The notes under the pieces are model-generated. The model was not told where the DNA came from and searched no databases. It worked only from the letters and a program-made list of their open reading frames with translations. A stretch of 64,000 nt of DNA, taken from assembly GCA_913775725.1 (NCBI GenBank), contig CAJYNG010000004.1, forward strand, positions 1 through 64,000, read 5' to 3'. The stretch comes from an uncultured Stenotrophomonas sp. GTDB taxonomy: Bacteria > Pseudomonadota > Gammaproteobacteria > Xanthomonadales > Xanthomonadaceae. The translations under genes and the position numbers were made by a program. This document shows, one piece after another, positions 1-8,246 of this stretch. Position 1 is the stretch's first letter. The number at the start of each line of letters is the position of its first letter.

Positions 1-1417
1 TGCCCTTGACCTTGCGGTTGGCGCCTTCCATGCCCGGACGCGATTCCGGATCCAGCCAGCCGCGCAGCTCGGTGATGGTGCCGTCGGCATCCTTGATCAC
101 TTCATCGCAGCGGATGATGCCGGCGCCACGCAGGCGCACTTCGCCACCCGGGACCAGGCGCTTCCAGCCCTTCGGCGGCACTTCGGCGAAGTCCTCGCGG
201 TCGATCCACACCTCGCGCGCGAACGGCACCTGGCGGCTGCCGAAGCTCTCGTCCTTCGGGTGGTTGCTGAAGGTCAGCTGCTCTTCGTGGCCTTCCGGCA
301 GGTTGGTCAGCACCAGCTTGACCGGGTCGACCACCGCCATGCGGCGCGGTGCGGCGCTGTCCAGGTCTTCGCGCAGCGCGCCTTCCAGCACGCTGAAATC
401 GATCAGCGAATTCTGCTTGCTGATGCCCACGCGCTCGGCGAACAGGCGCATCGCGGCCGGGGTGTAGCCACGGCGACGCAGGCCCTGCAGGGTGGGCATG
501 CGCGGGTCTTCCCAGCCGTCCACCAGCTGTTCGGTGACCAGCGCCATCAGCTTGCGCTTGCTCATCACCGTGTAGTTGATGTTCAGGCGCGAGAACTCGA
601 TCTGGCGCGGCTTGGCGGCTTCGCGCGGCAGGCCAGCGTCGGCCAGCGGCTGGGTCAGCGCATCATCGTGGGGGAGGTCGACGTTGTCCACGTACCAGTC
701 GTACAGCGGGCGGTGGTCTTCGAACTCCAGCGTTGCCAGCGAGTGGGTGATGCCCTCGATCGAATCACCCAGGGCGTGGGCGAAATCGTACATCGGGTAG
801 ATCGGCCACGCGTTGCCGGTATTCTGGTGTTCGACGTGCTTGATGCGGTACAGCGCCGGGTCGCGCAGGTTGATGTTGCCGCTGGCCATGTCGATCTTGG
901 CGCGCAGGGTACGCGCGCCATCCGGGAATTCACCGGCGCGCATGCGGCGGAACAGGTCGAGGTTCTCCTCGACGCTGCGGTCGCGCCACGGCGACGGGCG
1001 GCCAGGCTCGGTCAGGGTGCCGCGGTAGGCACGCACTTCCTCGGCCGACAAGTCGCAGACATAGGCGTTGCCCTGCTCGATCAGCTTCTCGGCGGCCAGG
1101 TAATAGGTCTGGAAGTAGTCGGAGGCGTGGCGCAGCTCGCTCCACTCGAAGCCCAGCCAGCGCACGTCGTCCTGGATCGCGGCCACGTACTCCGGTTCTT
1201 CCTTGTCCGGGTTGGTATCGTCGAATCGCAGGTTACAGGCGCCATCGAATTCAGATGCAATTCCAAAATTGAGAATCATCGACTTGGCGTGGCCGATGTG
1301 CAGGTAGCCATTGGGCTCGGGCGCAAATCGTGTCCGGATCGTCCCCGATGGCTCTGCACGAAGATCTGCCTTGACTACTCGTCGTATGAAATCGTCTTGC
1401 CGCAGTGTTTCGCTCAT
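1..1417 (-). CDS. glnS: Glutaminyl-tRNA synthetase (3' end outside window)
   Basis: Charges tRNA-Gln with glutamine in the cytoplasm. The first ~472 residues are present; the C-terminal anticodon-binding part continues beyond the left edge. The class I signatures are clear: [15 protein letters not shown] (HIGH at residues 40-43) and VMSKRKL near residue 285. The ATG at 1417 has GGAG five bases upstream. The oddity is base use. Codons 1 to about 65 (1417 to about 1222) use ATA, CGA, GTA, CTT, ATT, TTT and TCT, which are rare in the rest of the gene; from about 1222 leftwards the gene has normal GC-rich core codons. This looks like a hybrid gene whose 5' end came with the neighbouring foreign DNA. 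The reading frame is intact. Confidence 0.95.
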   Translation of the reverse strand, partial: MSETLRQDDFIRRVVKADLRAEPSGTIRTRFAPEPNGYLHIGHAKSMILNFGIASEFDGACNLRFDDTNPDKEEPEYVAAIQDDVRWLGFEWSELRHASDYFQTYYLAAEKLIEQGNAYVCDLSAEEVRAYRGTLTEPGRPSPWRDRSVEENLDLFRRMRAGEFPDGARTLRAKIDMASGNINLRDPALYRIKHVEHQNTGNAWPIYPMYDFAHALGDSIEGITHSLATLEFEDHRPLYDWYVDNVDLPHDDALTQPLADAGLPREAAKPRQIEFSRLNINYTVMSKRKLMALVTEQLVDGWEDPRMPTLQGLRRRGYTPAAMRLFAERVGISKQNSLIDFSVLEGALREDLDSAAPRRMAVVDPVKLVLTNLPEGHEEQLTFSNHPKDESFGSRQVPFAREVWIDREDFAEVPPKGWKRLVPGGEVRLRGAGIIRCDEVIKDADGTITELRGWLDPESRPGMEGANRKVKG

Positions 1418-1865
1418 CTATGCTCCATCACCTCAGTGCATGACCACGACAGGACTGTGCGCCTGAGGCCGATGCGGACTGTCCCGCCACACTCTTCCTG
1501 GCAGTCCTATCCCCCTTCCAAACAATTGAGCAGCAACCATGGAGCATGTCCCCGCGAGGTACGTCGCTATTCACTCGATCTACTTTTCGAGCCATCTACT
1601 GTTCGAGCAGAATCGCAAGGTGAGCGACACCATATCTTTCGGATCGCATTTGCACATATGCACATATGCAGGTGTACACGCATGGTCCGCCTTACCGAAC
1701 GAACCTCCTCTTTATCTGCTCTCTATTTCACCAGTGACCATCGCTGCAATGCTGCCTTCACTTTATCCATTGGCAGAAGCAGGAGCGCTGTCGTGACATA
1801 AGAGACCAAATGTCCTGAGTCCATGCCTCGGTCGAAGGCAGCCCACTTGTATTATTCGGGCCCAT
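1418..1865. promoter_or_regulatory. Divergent intergenic region glnS / lysR
   Basis: About 450 bases with no credible gene between two divergent starts. It is AT-richer than the core. At 1651-1670 the octamer CACATATG occurs twice in immediate succession, each copy containing the palindrome CATATG; a regulator-binding function is possible but unproven. TATTAT at 1850-1855 lies only about 10 bases before the lysR ATG, so that transcript may have a very short leader. No SMAG palindrome is present. Confidence 0.4.
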
Positions 1866-2786
1866 ATGTCGGGACTGTTATCTATTGAGTCATTAAGCGG
1901 CTTGGGCTCGCTTGCCGCCGCCGTCGAGACCGGAAGCTTCGCCGCGGCTGGGCGCAAGCTTGGTGTGTCCGCATCGGCCGTGGCCAAGGCCGTGGACCGC
2001 CTGGAAGCGAGAGTAGGCGTCAGGCTGATCAATCGAACGACGCGCTCGTTGGCACCCACCGGTGAGGGCGTGGTGCTCACGCGATACGCGGCCCGTATCC
2101 TGCGTGAACTGCAGGATGCCGAGCAGGAACTTGAACTGTTCCAAGGGGTCCCCCGCGGACATCTAAGAGTCAGCGTTCCTACTGTTATGGGTCGCAGAAT
2201 CGTCCTGCCAGCGCTGAAGGACTTCAAGGCGGCATTTCCGCAGATCGTCGTCGAGATCAATCTCGATGACCTGAAGGTGGATGTGATCGGGGAAAGCTAC
2301 GATCTTGTGCTTCGCCTTGGTGAGCTTGACGATTCGACATTCCAGGCGCGCGCCTTGGGCCCGCACATGTTCACCACCTGCGCAGCCCCGGATTACTTGA
2401 CTGCTCATGGTACGCCGTTGGCACCAGCTGACCTTCATGATCACTGCTGTATTCACTATCGATTCCCAACCACCGGAAGGGAGGAGACATGGGCATTCAA
2501 AGGACCAGCGCTGGATAAGCCCGTCAAACCTGACATCGTGCTCAACGATGGTGAGGCACTGGGTGCTGCTGCGCTTGGCGGCTTGGGCATCATCCAGGCA
2601 CCCAGCTACCTGGTGAGCGACGAGATCCGCGAGGGCCGCTTGGTTCCAGTGTTGACGGACTACACCGATCATCGTGGAAGCGTGTGGCTGTTGTGGCCTC
2701 CGCGCCCCGTACAGCCACCCAAGCTACGGGCCTTTATCGATTTCATGGCGATCAGAATTCCAGAGCGCCTCTCTGCATACGTTTAG
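1866..2786 (+). CDS. LysR-family transcriptional regulator
   Basis: A 306-aa protein of standard LysR length. Residues ~9-68 form the N-terminal winged helix-turn-helix (SFAAAGRKLGVSASAVAKAV followed by NRTTRSLAPTGEG). The rest is a two-lobed effector-binding domain of the CrgA/PA0477-like subgroup (IGESYDLVLRLGEL, then LGALGLGIIQAPSYLV-like segments). It would bind DNA near its own promoter and respond to a small ligand that cannot be inferred. The next intact enzyme gene in the same direction is the exported metallo-hydrolase at 3755, a possible target, but ~970 bases with a small gene and degraded sequence lie between. No strong ribosome site precedes the ATG. Confidence 0.9.
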   Translation: MSGLLSIESLSGLGSLAAAVETGSFAAAGRKLGVSASAVAKAVDRLEARVGVRLINRTTRSLAPTGEGVVLTRYAARILRELQDAEQELELFQGVPRGHLRVSVPTVMGRRIVLPALKDFKAAFPQIVVEINLDDLKVDVIGESYDLVLRLGELDDSTFQARALGPHMFTTCAAPDYLTAHGTPLAPADLHDHCCIHYRFPTTGREETWAFKGPALDKPVKPDIVLNDGEALGAAALGGLGIIQAPSYLVSDEIREGRLVPVLTDYTDHRGSVWLLWPPRPVQPPKLRAFIDFMAIRIPERLSAYV

Positions 2787-3310
2787 CACTGCATTCGCAT
2801 AGGCTCGCCCGTCAAATACGGCACGTCGGGCATTGGTAACGCGCCGGTGTTGCGTAATCCGCAAAGAACCAAGCCGCTGCCAGCACATTATCAAAACGCG
2901 ATCAGCAGTTCAGCATGCATGCAGGCCATCCAGAACTCCATGTTGATGACGGACCTCGACGCAACATCTTGCATCGTTTGCAATCCGCTCTTGATTACCA
3001 ACGCACCTGGACTGAAGAATACGTTGTCAAGCGTTGGCTGCTGTAACTCAATTGAGATGCCCTTGGCGGTGGGCTGCCCACGACCAGGGCTGTCCGAGGA
3101 ACGCCGCGGCCAGTTTGAAGATTGCACTTGTGACGCTGCCCCGTTGACGGATAGCCAGGTAGAGCTCGGACTCTGCGATGAACCGTTGATCAAGGAACAA
3201 CCTATCGGCTTTATGGAGGCGGCCCTCAGGCGGGCGCTACAGCGATCATCCTGGTGTTGATACTCATAGAAGTACCGTCAATACCTGCAATCGATGCGAA
3301 CTCATAGGGG
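2787..3310. other. Degraded sequence with possible ABC-transporter ATPase remnant
   Basis: No convincing intact gene. On the minus strand at about 3064-3014 the translation reads KGISIELQQPTLDNVFF, which resembles the C-terminal signature of DrrA-type ABC transporter ATPases (consensus near ...IELRRPTLDDVFLALTG). The surrounding frame lacks Walker motifs and does not continue as an ABC protein. The likeliest reading is decayed remains of an exporter gene, but a chance match cannot be excluded. Confidence 0.3.
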
Positions 3311-3607
3311 GTGAATTTGAAATGCACCAACGAGACAACAAGTGACTCAGACGAGCTAATGCTTCGTATTGCGGCGCGGCTGCTCATGCATTGGCATTGG
3401 GTCGGAAGTGGAGAGGAAGCAGACAAGGCGCTGTCCAAGGCAAGGAAGTACATGCAGCAGGAAGCGCTATCAACGGAGGATTTGCCAGGCGTCTGTCGCA
3501 TCGCAGTAGAGAATTGGCTTCCGGAACTGAGTGGACAGCAGCCCCCGATGCTTGAGATTGAGCGCGTAGTCAAGCAGCTTCGCCACCTAGGCGAGCCCCC
3601 TAAGTAA
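3311..3607 (+). CDS. Hypothetical protein, 98 aa
   Basis: Not recognised. A small soluble, mostly helical protein with a segment rich in Ala, Arg and Lys (MLRIAARLLMHWHW...DKALSKARKYMQQ) and no signal peptide, membrane segment or cysteine pair motif. The start is a GTG at 3311 directly after an AGGGGG stretch, too close for an ideal ribosome site; an internal ATG near 3358 is an alternative. It lies 147 bases upstream of the exported hydrolase and in the same direction, so co-transcription is possible. Confidence 0.45.
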   Translation: MNLKCTNETTSDSDELMLRIAARLLMHWHWVGSGEEADKALSKARKYMQQEALSTEDLPGVCRIAVENWLPELSGQQPPMLEIERVVKQLRHLGEPPK

Positions 3608-3754
3608 CGTCCACACCGACATGACTGTAGTTCGAAAGCGGACGCTATTGCGTTTGTGGAGCGAACAGCATGGAGACTTTGGTTCTGATCGAGCGTCTAT
3701 CGTTTCGCACGTCAGTGCTCCCATAAAGATTCATCGACAGAGAGGCCGATATCA

Positions 3755-4696
3755 ATGACCATGTTGCAGAGCATCCGGACTTTACTTCTGGCGGCGTTCC
3801 TTTCCGCCACCTCAGTTTCCTCAGCAGCCGCAGCGACCCTACCCAATGCGCCGGCGAGCTACGTGATGACTCTGGGGAAGCTTAAGGTAGTAGCACTTTA
3901 TGACGGCTATCTTCCAGGAAACATGACTGAAATCCTCCGTGGGGGCGATACGGAGCGCGTAGCTACGCTGCTCGAAAATGCGAATCTCGATCACGATGCC
4001 CGAATGTCCGTCAATGCTTACCTGATCGACACGGGTAAGCAGAAAATACTGGTGGACACAGGTGGCGGCGCGTTGACTGGTCCGACTGCCGGCCGCCTGC
4101 AGGAGAGCCTTGGCTCTGCGGGATACTCCGCAGATGGGATCGATGTAATTCTAATGACTCACCTACACCCGGATCATATAGGTGGACTGGTCAACGGTGA
4201 GCAGGCACGCTTCAGGAAGGCCGTTGTCTGGATCAACGAAGTCGAGCTCAACTACTGGAAGTCCTATGAAGCAGATGCTCAACGCGATGCAGATGCCAAA
4301 GCGGCTGCCAAGGTTGTCAGACGCTACTTGAAGCCGTACGAGGACGACGGACGCATTGCTGCGTTCAATTGGGGTGACAAACTTGCGGCCAACGTCGAAG
4401 CAGTTGATCTAAAGGGACATACGCCGGGGCACACCGGCTTCAGGGTTGGCCTGGGAGCCGAGCAGATTCAGATCTGGGGTGACGTCATCCATGTCGAACC
4501 CGTCCAGTTTCCGGAGCCCGAAGTCACTGTGATTTACGATGCTTCACCCAAGCAGGCAGTCAGGACACGTCTGTCCGCGTTGGCAGATGCTGTGCAGGGT
4601 GGGTACTGGGTTGCGGATGCCCACATTGCATTCCCTGGCATTGGCAAAGTCGGGAAGCATGGTGACCACTACATCTGGGTGCCGGTGGATCAATGA
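3755..4696 (+). CDS. Exported metallo-beta-lactamase-fold hydrolase
   Basis: A 313-aa metal-dependent hydrolase. Residues 1-27 form a Sec signal peptide (LLLAAFLSATSVSSAAAA), so the enzyme is periplasmic or secreted. Metal ligands are visible as THLHPDHIGG (HxHxDH), GHTPGHTG and WGDVIH, followed by a late His in ADAHIAFPGIG. Length and layout fit the methyl-parathion-hydrolase/lactonase-like branch rather than true beta-lactamases. The substrate is unknown; lactones such as acyl-homoserine lactones or organophosphates are typical for relatives. GAGAGG lies nine bases before the ATG. A LysR gene lies upstream in the same direction, but the link is only positional. Confidence 0.88.
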   Translation: MTMLQSIRTLLLAAFLSATSVSSAAAATLPNAPASYVMTLGKLKVVALYDGYLPGNMTEILRGGDTERVATLLENANLDHDARMSVNAYLIDTGKQKILVDTGGGALTGPTAGRLQESLGSAGYSADGIDVILMTHLHPDHIGGLVNGEQARFRKAVVWINEVELNYWKSYEADAQRDADAKAAAKVVRRYLKPYEDDGRIAAFNWGDKLAANVEAVDLKGHTPGHTGFRVGLGAEQIQIWGDVIHVEPVQFPEPEVTVIYDASPKQAVRTRLSALADAVQGGYWVADAHIAFPGIGKVGKHGDHYIWVPVDQ

Positions 4697-4714
4697 GTAG
4701 CAGGACTTAAGACC

Positions 4715-4743
4715 CTGGCAGGTTGTCTACAGCGACCTGCCAG
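4715..4743 (+). terminator. Hairpin downstream of the metallo-hydrolase
   Basis: A perfect 9-bp inverted repeat, CTGGCAGGT (4715-4723) and ACCTGCCAG (4735-4743), 18 bases after the stop codon of the hydrolase gene. There is no T-run, so it may be a weak terminator or an mRNA-stabilising hairpin. Confidence 0.4.
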
Positions 4744-5272
4744 AAGTCGCAGATTTGGCGCTGATGGACTTTGGCAACCTGATCAGGCTGCAAGAGGCAC
4801 GCTACTAAAATATCTGCGACCGACTCTTCAGCAATCGACGTTCATGAGTATGCCTCTACGATGGGCTGGTATGCATGCTGGCGAGATCCCGGTCAACCCC
4901 TAGGCCGTTCGCGACGGCTGCTGCGGTGCTCCTTGCGCGAAGCGGATCAGGCAGGCGATCGCCCGAAGGCTTGAGTTCGGGCGCACGTTATACCGCCCAT
5001 TTTAGATGGGGCAATCGCGCCATCCGGCAGAAGTCCGCATCGCGTTCTGCTGTGTGCCCATTGATGGCACAGCTCGGTGGCGCGTCGGCCGACCTGATCT
5101 ATGCCTTCAGCTTGGTCGCTCCCAACGTTGAATGCCAGCTGCGCAAGGGCTGACGTGCCCGAAAGCAGCCGTCACCTCCTCCCACCGCTTCTGCATCCAC
5201 CTCTGGCTCGAGTCACCATCATGAGCAGCAGCATCTGGCTGGACCCAGACTACTCGGTGCAGCGCTAACTCG
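4744..5272. other. Gene-poor stretch
   Basis: No supportable gene. A 92-codon plus-strand open frame (4875-5153) has an arginine/serine/alanine-rich composition typical of chance frames and no ribosome site. The stretch separates the metallo-hydrolase from the AraC remnant and looks like decaying accessory DNA. Confidence 0.4.
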
Positions 5273-5586
5273 TCACGCTGGCTCCAGAGCTATCCTCTTC
5301 AATCCATCGTGGACGACGGCGCCCCCCCCCGTAGCCATCCGATATGCCGCCGAGAAATTGCTGGAATTCGCATAGCCCACCGACTGCGCCGCCCGAGTTA
5401 CGGCATTCCACGTTCCAGCTCGGTACGCGCCCAGTGCATGCGGCGCTGCACCAGAATCTGGTACAGCGAACTTCCCGCCGCGGCTTGCAGCCCGCGACTG
5501 AGACGTGCGACATCAATCCACAGTGCATCGACCATCAACGGTACGGTCAGGCGTACGTCCCGAGCAGCATCGATGTAGTCGGTCAA
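5273..5586 (-). pseudogene. AraC-family regulator remnant (frameshifted)
   Basis: The minus strand encodes the DNA-binding end of an AraC-type regulator in two frames. The first part reads ...ARLSRGLQAAAGSSLYQILVQ then RRMHWARTELERG (first helix-turn-helix), then hits a stop at about 5398. Shifting one base at GGAATGCC restores VTRAAQSVGYANSSNFSAAYR, the second helix-turn-helix of the family. The tail runs through a nine-base C run (5322-5330 on the plus strand) to a stop near 5273. An in-frame TGA also lies just upstream of the first segment, and no ligand-binding domain is present. It is therefore an inactivated fragment. Confidence 0.7.
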
Positions 5587-5714
5587 GCCTCAGCTCATGT
5601 GCTGAGTAACGTCGCGCCAGAGTTCCGGCTGGCGCGGAATCGCGCGTCTTTGAATGTGAAAATTCCTGGACCCTCTTACGAGAGCCGTAACACTCACTCA
5701 GCAGAATTCTCGAC

Positions 5715-7130
5715 ATGGCAAAATTATCAACTCAGCCCACATCAAGCATTAACCTATCATTCGAGTTTGGCCACAGAGATGTGGACCAGACCGCCACCCT
5801 CAGTGACCTAATGAAGAACCTGGATGTCGAGCTGTCGAAGGCCAACGGCGAGCCGGTCACCTCCAGAACACTAAAGCGGACTTTGACCTTTCTTCAGAAG
5901 TCCATCGGTGTTGATGTCTCTGACAAGGATCAACCTCTATCGATCGCAATCCTGAAGACTGTCCGCCTCCTCTTCTTGACCGACCTCAACAGCACGAGAA
6001 ATGTCTTCAGCCTGCTCGCACCTCCCATGACGGCAGCTGATGCCACAATGGAGTTCAGCACCGTCACCACTATTCCGCGCGATAGCGAGGCCTCTGAGGT
6101 CATCAGCAGGCTAACGGAAACTCTGGCTTCCGAGATCGAACCGGCCCGCGTACGCATGTTCTCAAAGTTGGTTGGAGATCGAGACGCCCACTCGGTAGCC
6201 GAAAAGCTTCTTTTGCATGTTGAGCAGACCAACGATGTAGTACGGGAAGTTCTACGTGATGGTCTGGGTGGTGGCGATCCATCGCTGGCTGTCGCATTCG
6301 ACCATCTTGCTCAGTTGCTGTCTGCGATCCGAATTGAGCAATCGCAAGACATGCAACCTCAAGCCAACGAAGCGATGTACGTCTATCTCCAGACGCTACC
6401 TTTCCGGCACTTCATTCAGCACCACTCGCAGCATCTGGATAGAACTCGCATCAAACTGGAGATAGGTGACATTCGAGATGACGCGGAGCGCTTCTGCCGT
6501 CTAGCCTCTCATGATTCGAAATGGAACCAAGGCCCAACCGTCCGCGCGCTCTCCGTCAGCACTTTCCATCAGCTTCTCTTGGAATGCCCTGATGCGATGT
6601 GTCAGCTTGTCCAGAAGGCTACTGGCATTGCTACAACCATCAAGCAGCTCAGGGGACACGAGGATCGCGCCAAGAGACTGCTTATCTCATACGCCTATCG
6701 TTCGTTTGACTGCACCGATCCGGAAGCAATGTTGCTGACCGTATTTGACGTGATCGCCGCACTGGCGTCCTTCCGCTATCAACAAGCTGTGGGAGATGCG
6801 TACAAGCCGTACTGGCACGGGCAAACGGATCAAGGCAAGGATCCGCAGCGCCTGTTCGACAAGGGCCTCGATCCAGAGGATCCCCATCAGCACCAGGGGG
6901 TGATGCAGATCTATCTCAATCGCTTCTATGAGTATCAAGCTTCGTTCGAAGGCACCATTGAGAGTCACTATGCGTGGATGCGGTATCAGACGGCCATGCT
7001 TCACGCGTTCCAGTCAGCGCTTGAGCTGAACGACATAGCGGCAGTTTCCATGGCACTTTCGGCGCTCAACTACGTTTGCGTTCTCAATGCCAAGGACTTT
7101 GTGATAGAGCACCTGAGCGGCGATCGATAA
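5715..7130 (+). CDS. Uncharacterised 471-aa protein
   Basis: Not recognised. The frame is long, uninterrupted and free of low-complexity sequence, so it is a real gene. The protein looks soluble and largely helical, with no signal peptide, membrane segment, Walker motif or obvious nuclease motif. Notable segments are RTRIKLEIGDIRDDAERFC (mid-protein), LRGHEDRAKRLLISYAYRSFDC and a His/Asp-rich stretch YWHGQTDQGKDPQRLFDKG. It stands alone between the AraC remnant and the relaxase region. The ATG at 5715 has no clear ribosome site. A strong terminator lies ~195 bases beyond its stop. Function cannot be inferred; accessory or defence roles are possible only by location. Confidence 0.75.
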   Translation: MAKLSTQPTSSINLSFEFGHRDVDQTATLSDLMKNLDVELSKANGEPVTSRTLKRTLTFLQKSIGVDVSDKDQPLSIAILKTVRLLFLTDLNSTRNVFSLLAPPMTAADATMEFSTVTTIPRDSEASEVISRLTETLASEIEPARVRMFSKLVGDRDAHSVAEKLLLHVEQTNDVVREVLRDGLGGGDPSLAVAFDHLAQLLSAIRIEQSQDMQPQANEAMYVYLQTLPFRHFIQHHSQHLDRTRIKLEIGDIRDDAERFCRLASHDSKWNQGPTVRALSVSTFHQLLLECPDAMCQLVQKATGIATTIKQLRGHEDRAKRLLISYAYRSFDCTDPEAMLLTVFDVIAALASFRYQQAVGDAYKPYWHGQTDQGKDPQRLFDKGLDPEDPHQHQGVMQIYLNRFYEYQASFEGTIESHYAWMRYQTAMLHAFQSALELNDIAAVSMALSALNYVCVLNAKDFVIEHLSGDR

Positions 7131-7204
7131 TTTTCTACGCCGTTGACTCTATGTATATGGAGATGGGAAACGTTCCACCATCAGACCAGTAATGATCGCA
7201 TCGA

Positions 7205-7216
7205 CAGGTGCGCCGT
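7205..7216 (+). other. Candidate nic/oriT core for the relaxase
   Basis: CAGGTGCGCC with the core GTGCGCC (7208-7214) resembles the MOBQ/RSF1010 nic consensus TAAGTGCGCCCT. It lies 175 bases upstream of the MobA/MobL relaxase, where MOBQ origins of transfer usually sit. Only about seven core bases match, and the flanking inverted repeat (GATGG/CCATC at about 7161-7185) is weak. Confidence 0.25.
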
Positions 7217-7324
7217 GTGTGATGCGCGAGTTGGTCACGTGAGTTGGCACAAGGGGCTGTAGCACGCGCACTTACCGTTTCTCAATTACGCCGTACTGGC
7301 TGTCAGACGACCTCACTCCATTCT

Positions 7325-7356
7325 GGCCGACAAGAGCAATCTTGTTGGCCTTTTTT
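7325..7356 (+). terminator. Strong intrinsic terminator upstream of the relaxase
   Basis: Stem GGCCGACAAGA (7325-7335), loop GCAA, stem TCTTGTTGGCC (7340-7350; one G-T pair) followed by TTTTTT (7351-7356). It is a textbook plus-strand terminator only ~30 bases before the relaxase ATG. It either ends the transcript of the 471-aa gene or of a short RNA initiated in 7131-7320, or attenuates relaxase transcription. Confidence 0.85.
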
Positions 7357-7387
7357 CGTTTACGCATAGAGAAAGGGTGATACACAG

Positions 7388-8128
7388 ATGGCAAGCTTCC
7401 ACTACAGCATCAAGAGCGGCAAGAAGGGTACCGCTCGCAGGCACAGCAGCTACATACAGCGAGAGGGTGCGCACAGCGAGCGAGAGGATCTCGTCCACGC
7501 CAGCCACGGCAACCTCCCGACGTGGGCCGGGGGCGAACCCAAGGCATTCTGGAGCATGGCCGATCGCCATGAGCGCGCCAACGGTGCCGCTTACCGTGAG
7601 CATGAGATTGCGCTGCCCAGCGAGCTGACCCGCCCGGAACTGATCGAGCTGGCGGAACGTCTGGCTCAGCGGCTGGCCGGAACGAAACCATACCAGTACG
7701 CGATCCATGCGCCGGAAGGTGCACTCGGTGGTATCGAGAATCCGCATGTGCATCTGATGTGTTCGGACCGCATTCCGGATAGAGTTGAACGCTCCCCAGA
7801 TAGAACCTTCTCGCGCTACAACCCGATCCATCCAGATCAAGGCGGCTGCAGGAAGGACAGCGGGGGCAAAAGTCCCATGGAGCTGAGGCAGGAGGTCACG
7901 GCCAGGCGCAAGCTGGTAGCCGACACCCAGAATGAGATGCTGGCTGAGTGCGGGCACACCACTAGGGTCGACCACCGTAGTCTCCGGGACCGGGGACTCG
8001 ACCGGCAAGCTGAGCGCCACCTAGGCCCGTTGATGGTCAAGGAGATGGGCGAGGGAGAGAAGGCCCAGTATGCGGCCTATCGCGCTGCCCACGGTGCCGA
8101 TGCCGTACACGCATCTGTTGAACAGTAG
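7388..8128 (+). CDS. MobA/MobL-family relaxase (MOBQ type), short form
   Basis: Predicted to nick the element's oriT and lead single-strand transfer by a helper conjugation system. The N-terminus matches the MobA/MobL relaxase domain: SSYIQREG places the likely catalytic tyrosine at residue 22, and ENPHVHLMCSDR provides the metal-binding HxH (H120, H122). LRDRGLDRQAERHLGP is the usual end of the domain. At 246 aa it is just the relaxase domain, without the primase or helicase extension of larger MobA proteins. AAGGGTG lies nine bases before the ATG. It is convergent with the DUF3987 gene, from which a large hairpin separates it. Confidence 0.88.
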   Translation: MASFHYSIKSGKKGTARRHSSYIQREGAHSEREDLVHASHGNLPTWAGGEPKAFWSMADRHERANGAAYREHEIALPSELTRPELIELAERLAQRLAGTKPYQYAIHAPEGALGGIENPHVHLMCSDRIPDRVERSPDRTFSRYNPIHPDQGGCRKDSGGKSPMELRQEVTARRKLVADTQNEMLAECGHTTRVDHRSLRDRGLDRQAERHLGPLMVKEMGEGEKAQYAAYRAAHGADAVHASVEQ

Positions 8129-8201
8129 CGATTCTGCGACAAAATCGCACAATCGCCCAGGCCTTGACGTCACTGTAGTGAGAAACGAGGCCCCTAAGCT
8201 T

Positions 8202-8234
8202 GCCGGGGGAGCGAGTGCCCTCGCCTCCCCCGGC
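8202..8234. terminator. Long GC hairpin between convergent genes
   Basis: GCCGGGGGAGCGAG (8202-8215) pairs with CTCGCCTCCCCCGGC (8220-8234) with one bulged base. It lies between the 3' ends of the relaxase and the DUF3987 gene, so it probably ends transcription from both sides. There is no long T-run on either strand. Confidence 0.6.
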
Positions 8235-8246
8235 GTCCGGTTTATC

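Noticed and set aside
260-1801. Plus-strand 513-codon frame over glnS
   Set aside because: It is antisense to glnS, which has clear class I synthetase motifs, and its tail runs through the non-coding divergent region.
1200-2000. Left attachment-site copy of the tRNA-Thr 3' end
   Set aside because: No stretch matching CGCTTATCCGAATCGAACGG or its complement was found near the left boundary.
2847-3260. 137-codon plus-strand open frame
   Set aside because: No ribosome site and no domain; it overlaps a minus-strand segment with a better, though weak, ABC-like signal.
4875-5153. 92-codon plus-strand open frame
   Set aside because: Ser/Arg/Ala-rich chance composition, no ribosome site, no recognisable motif.
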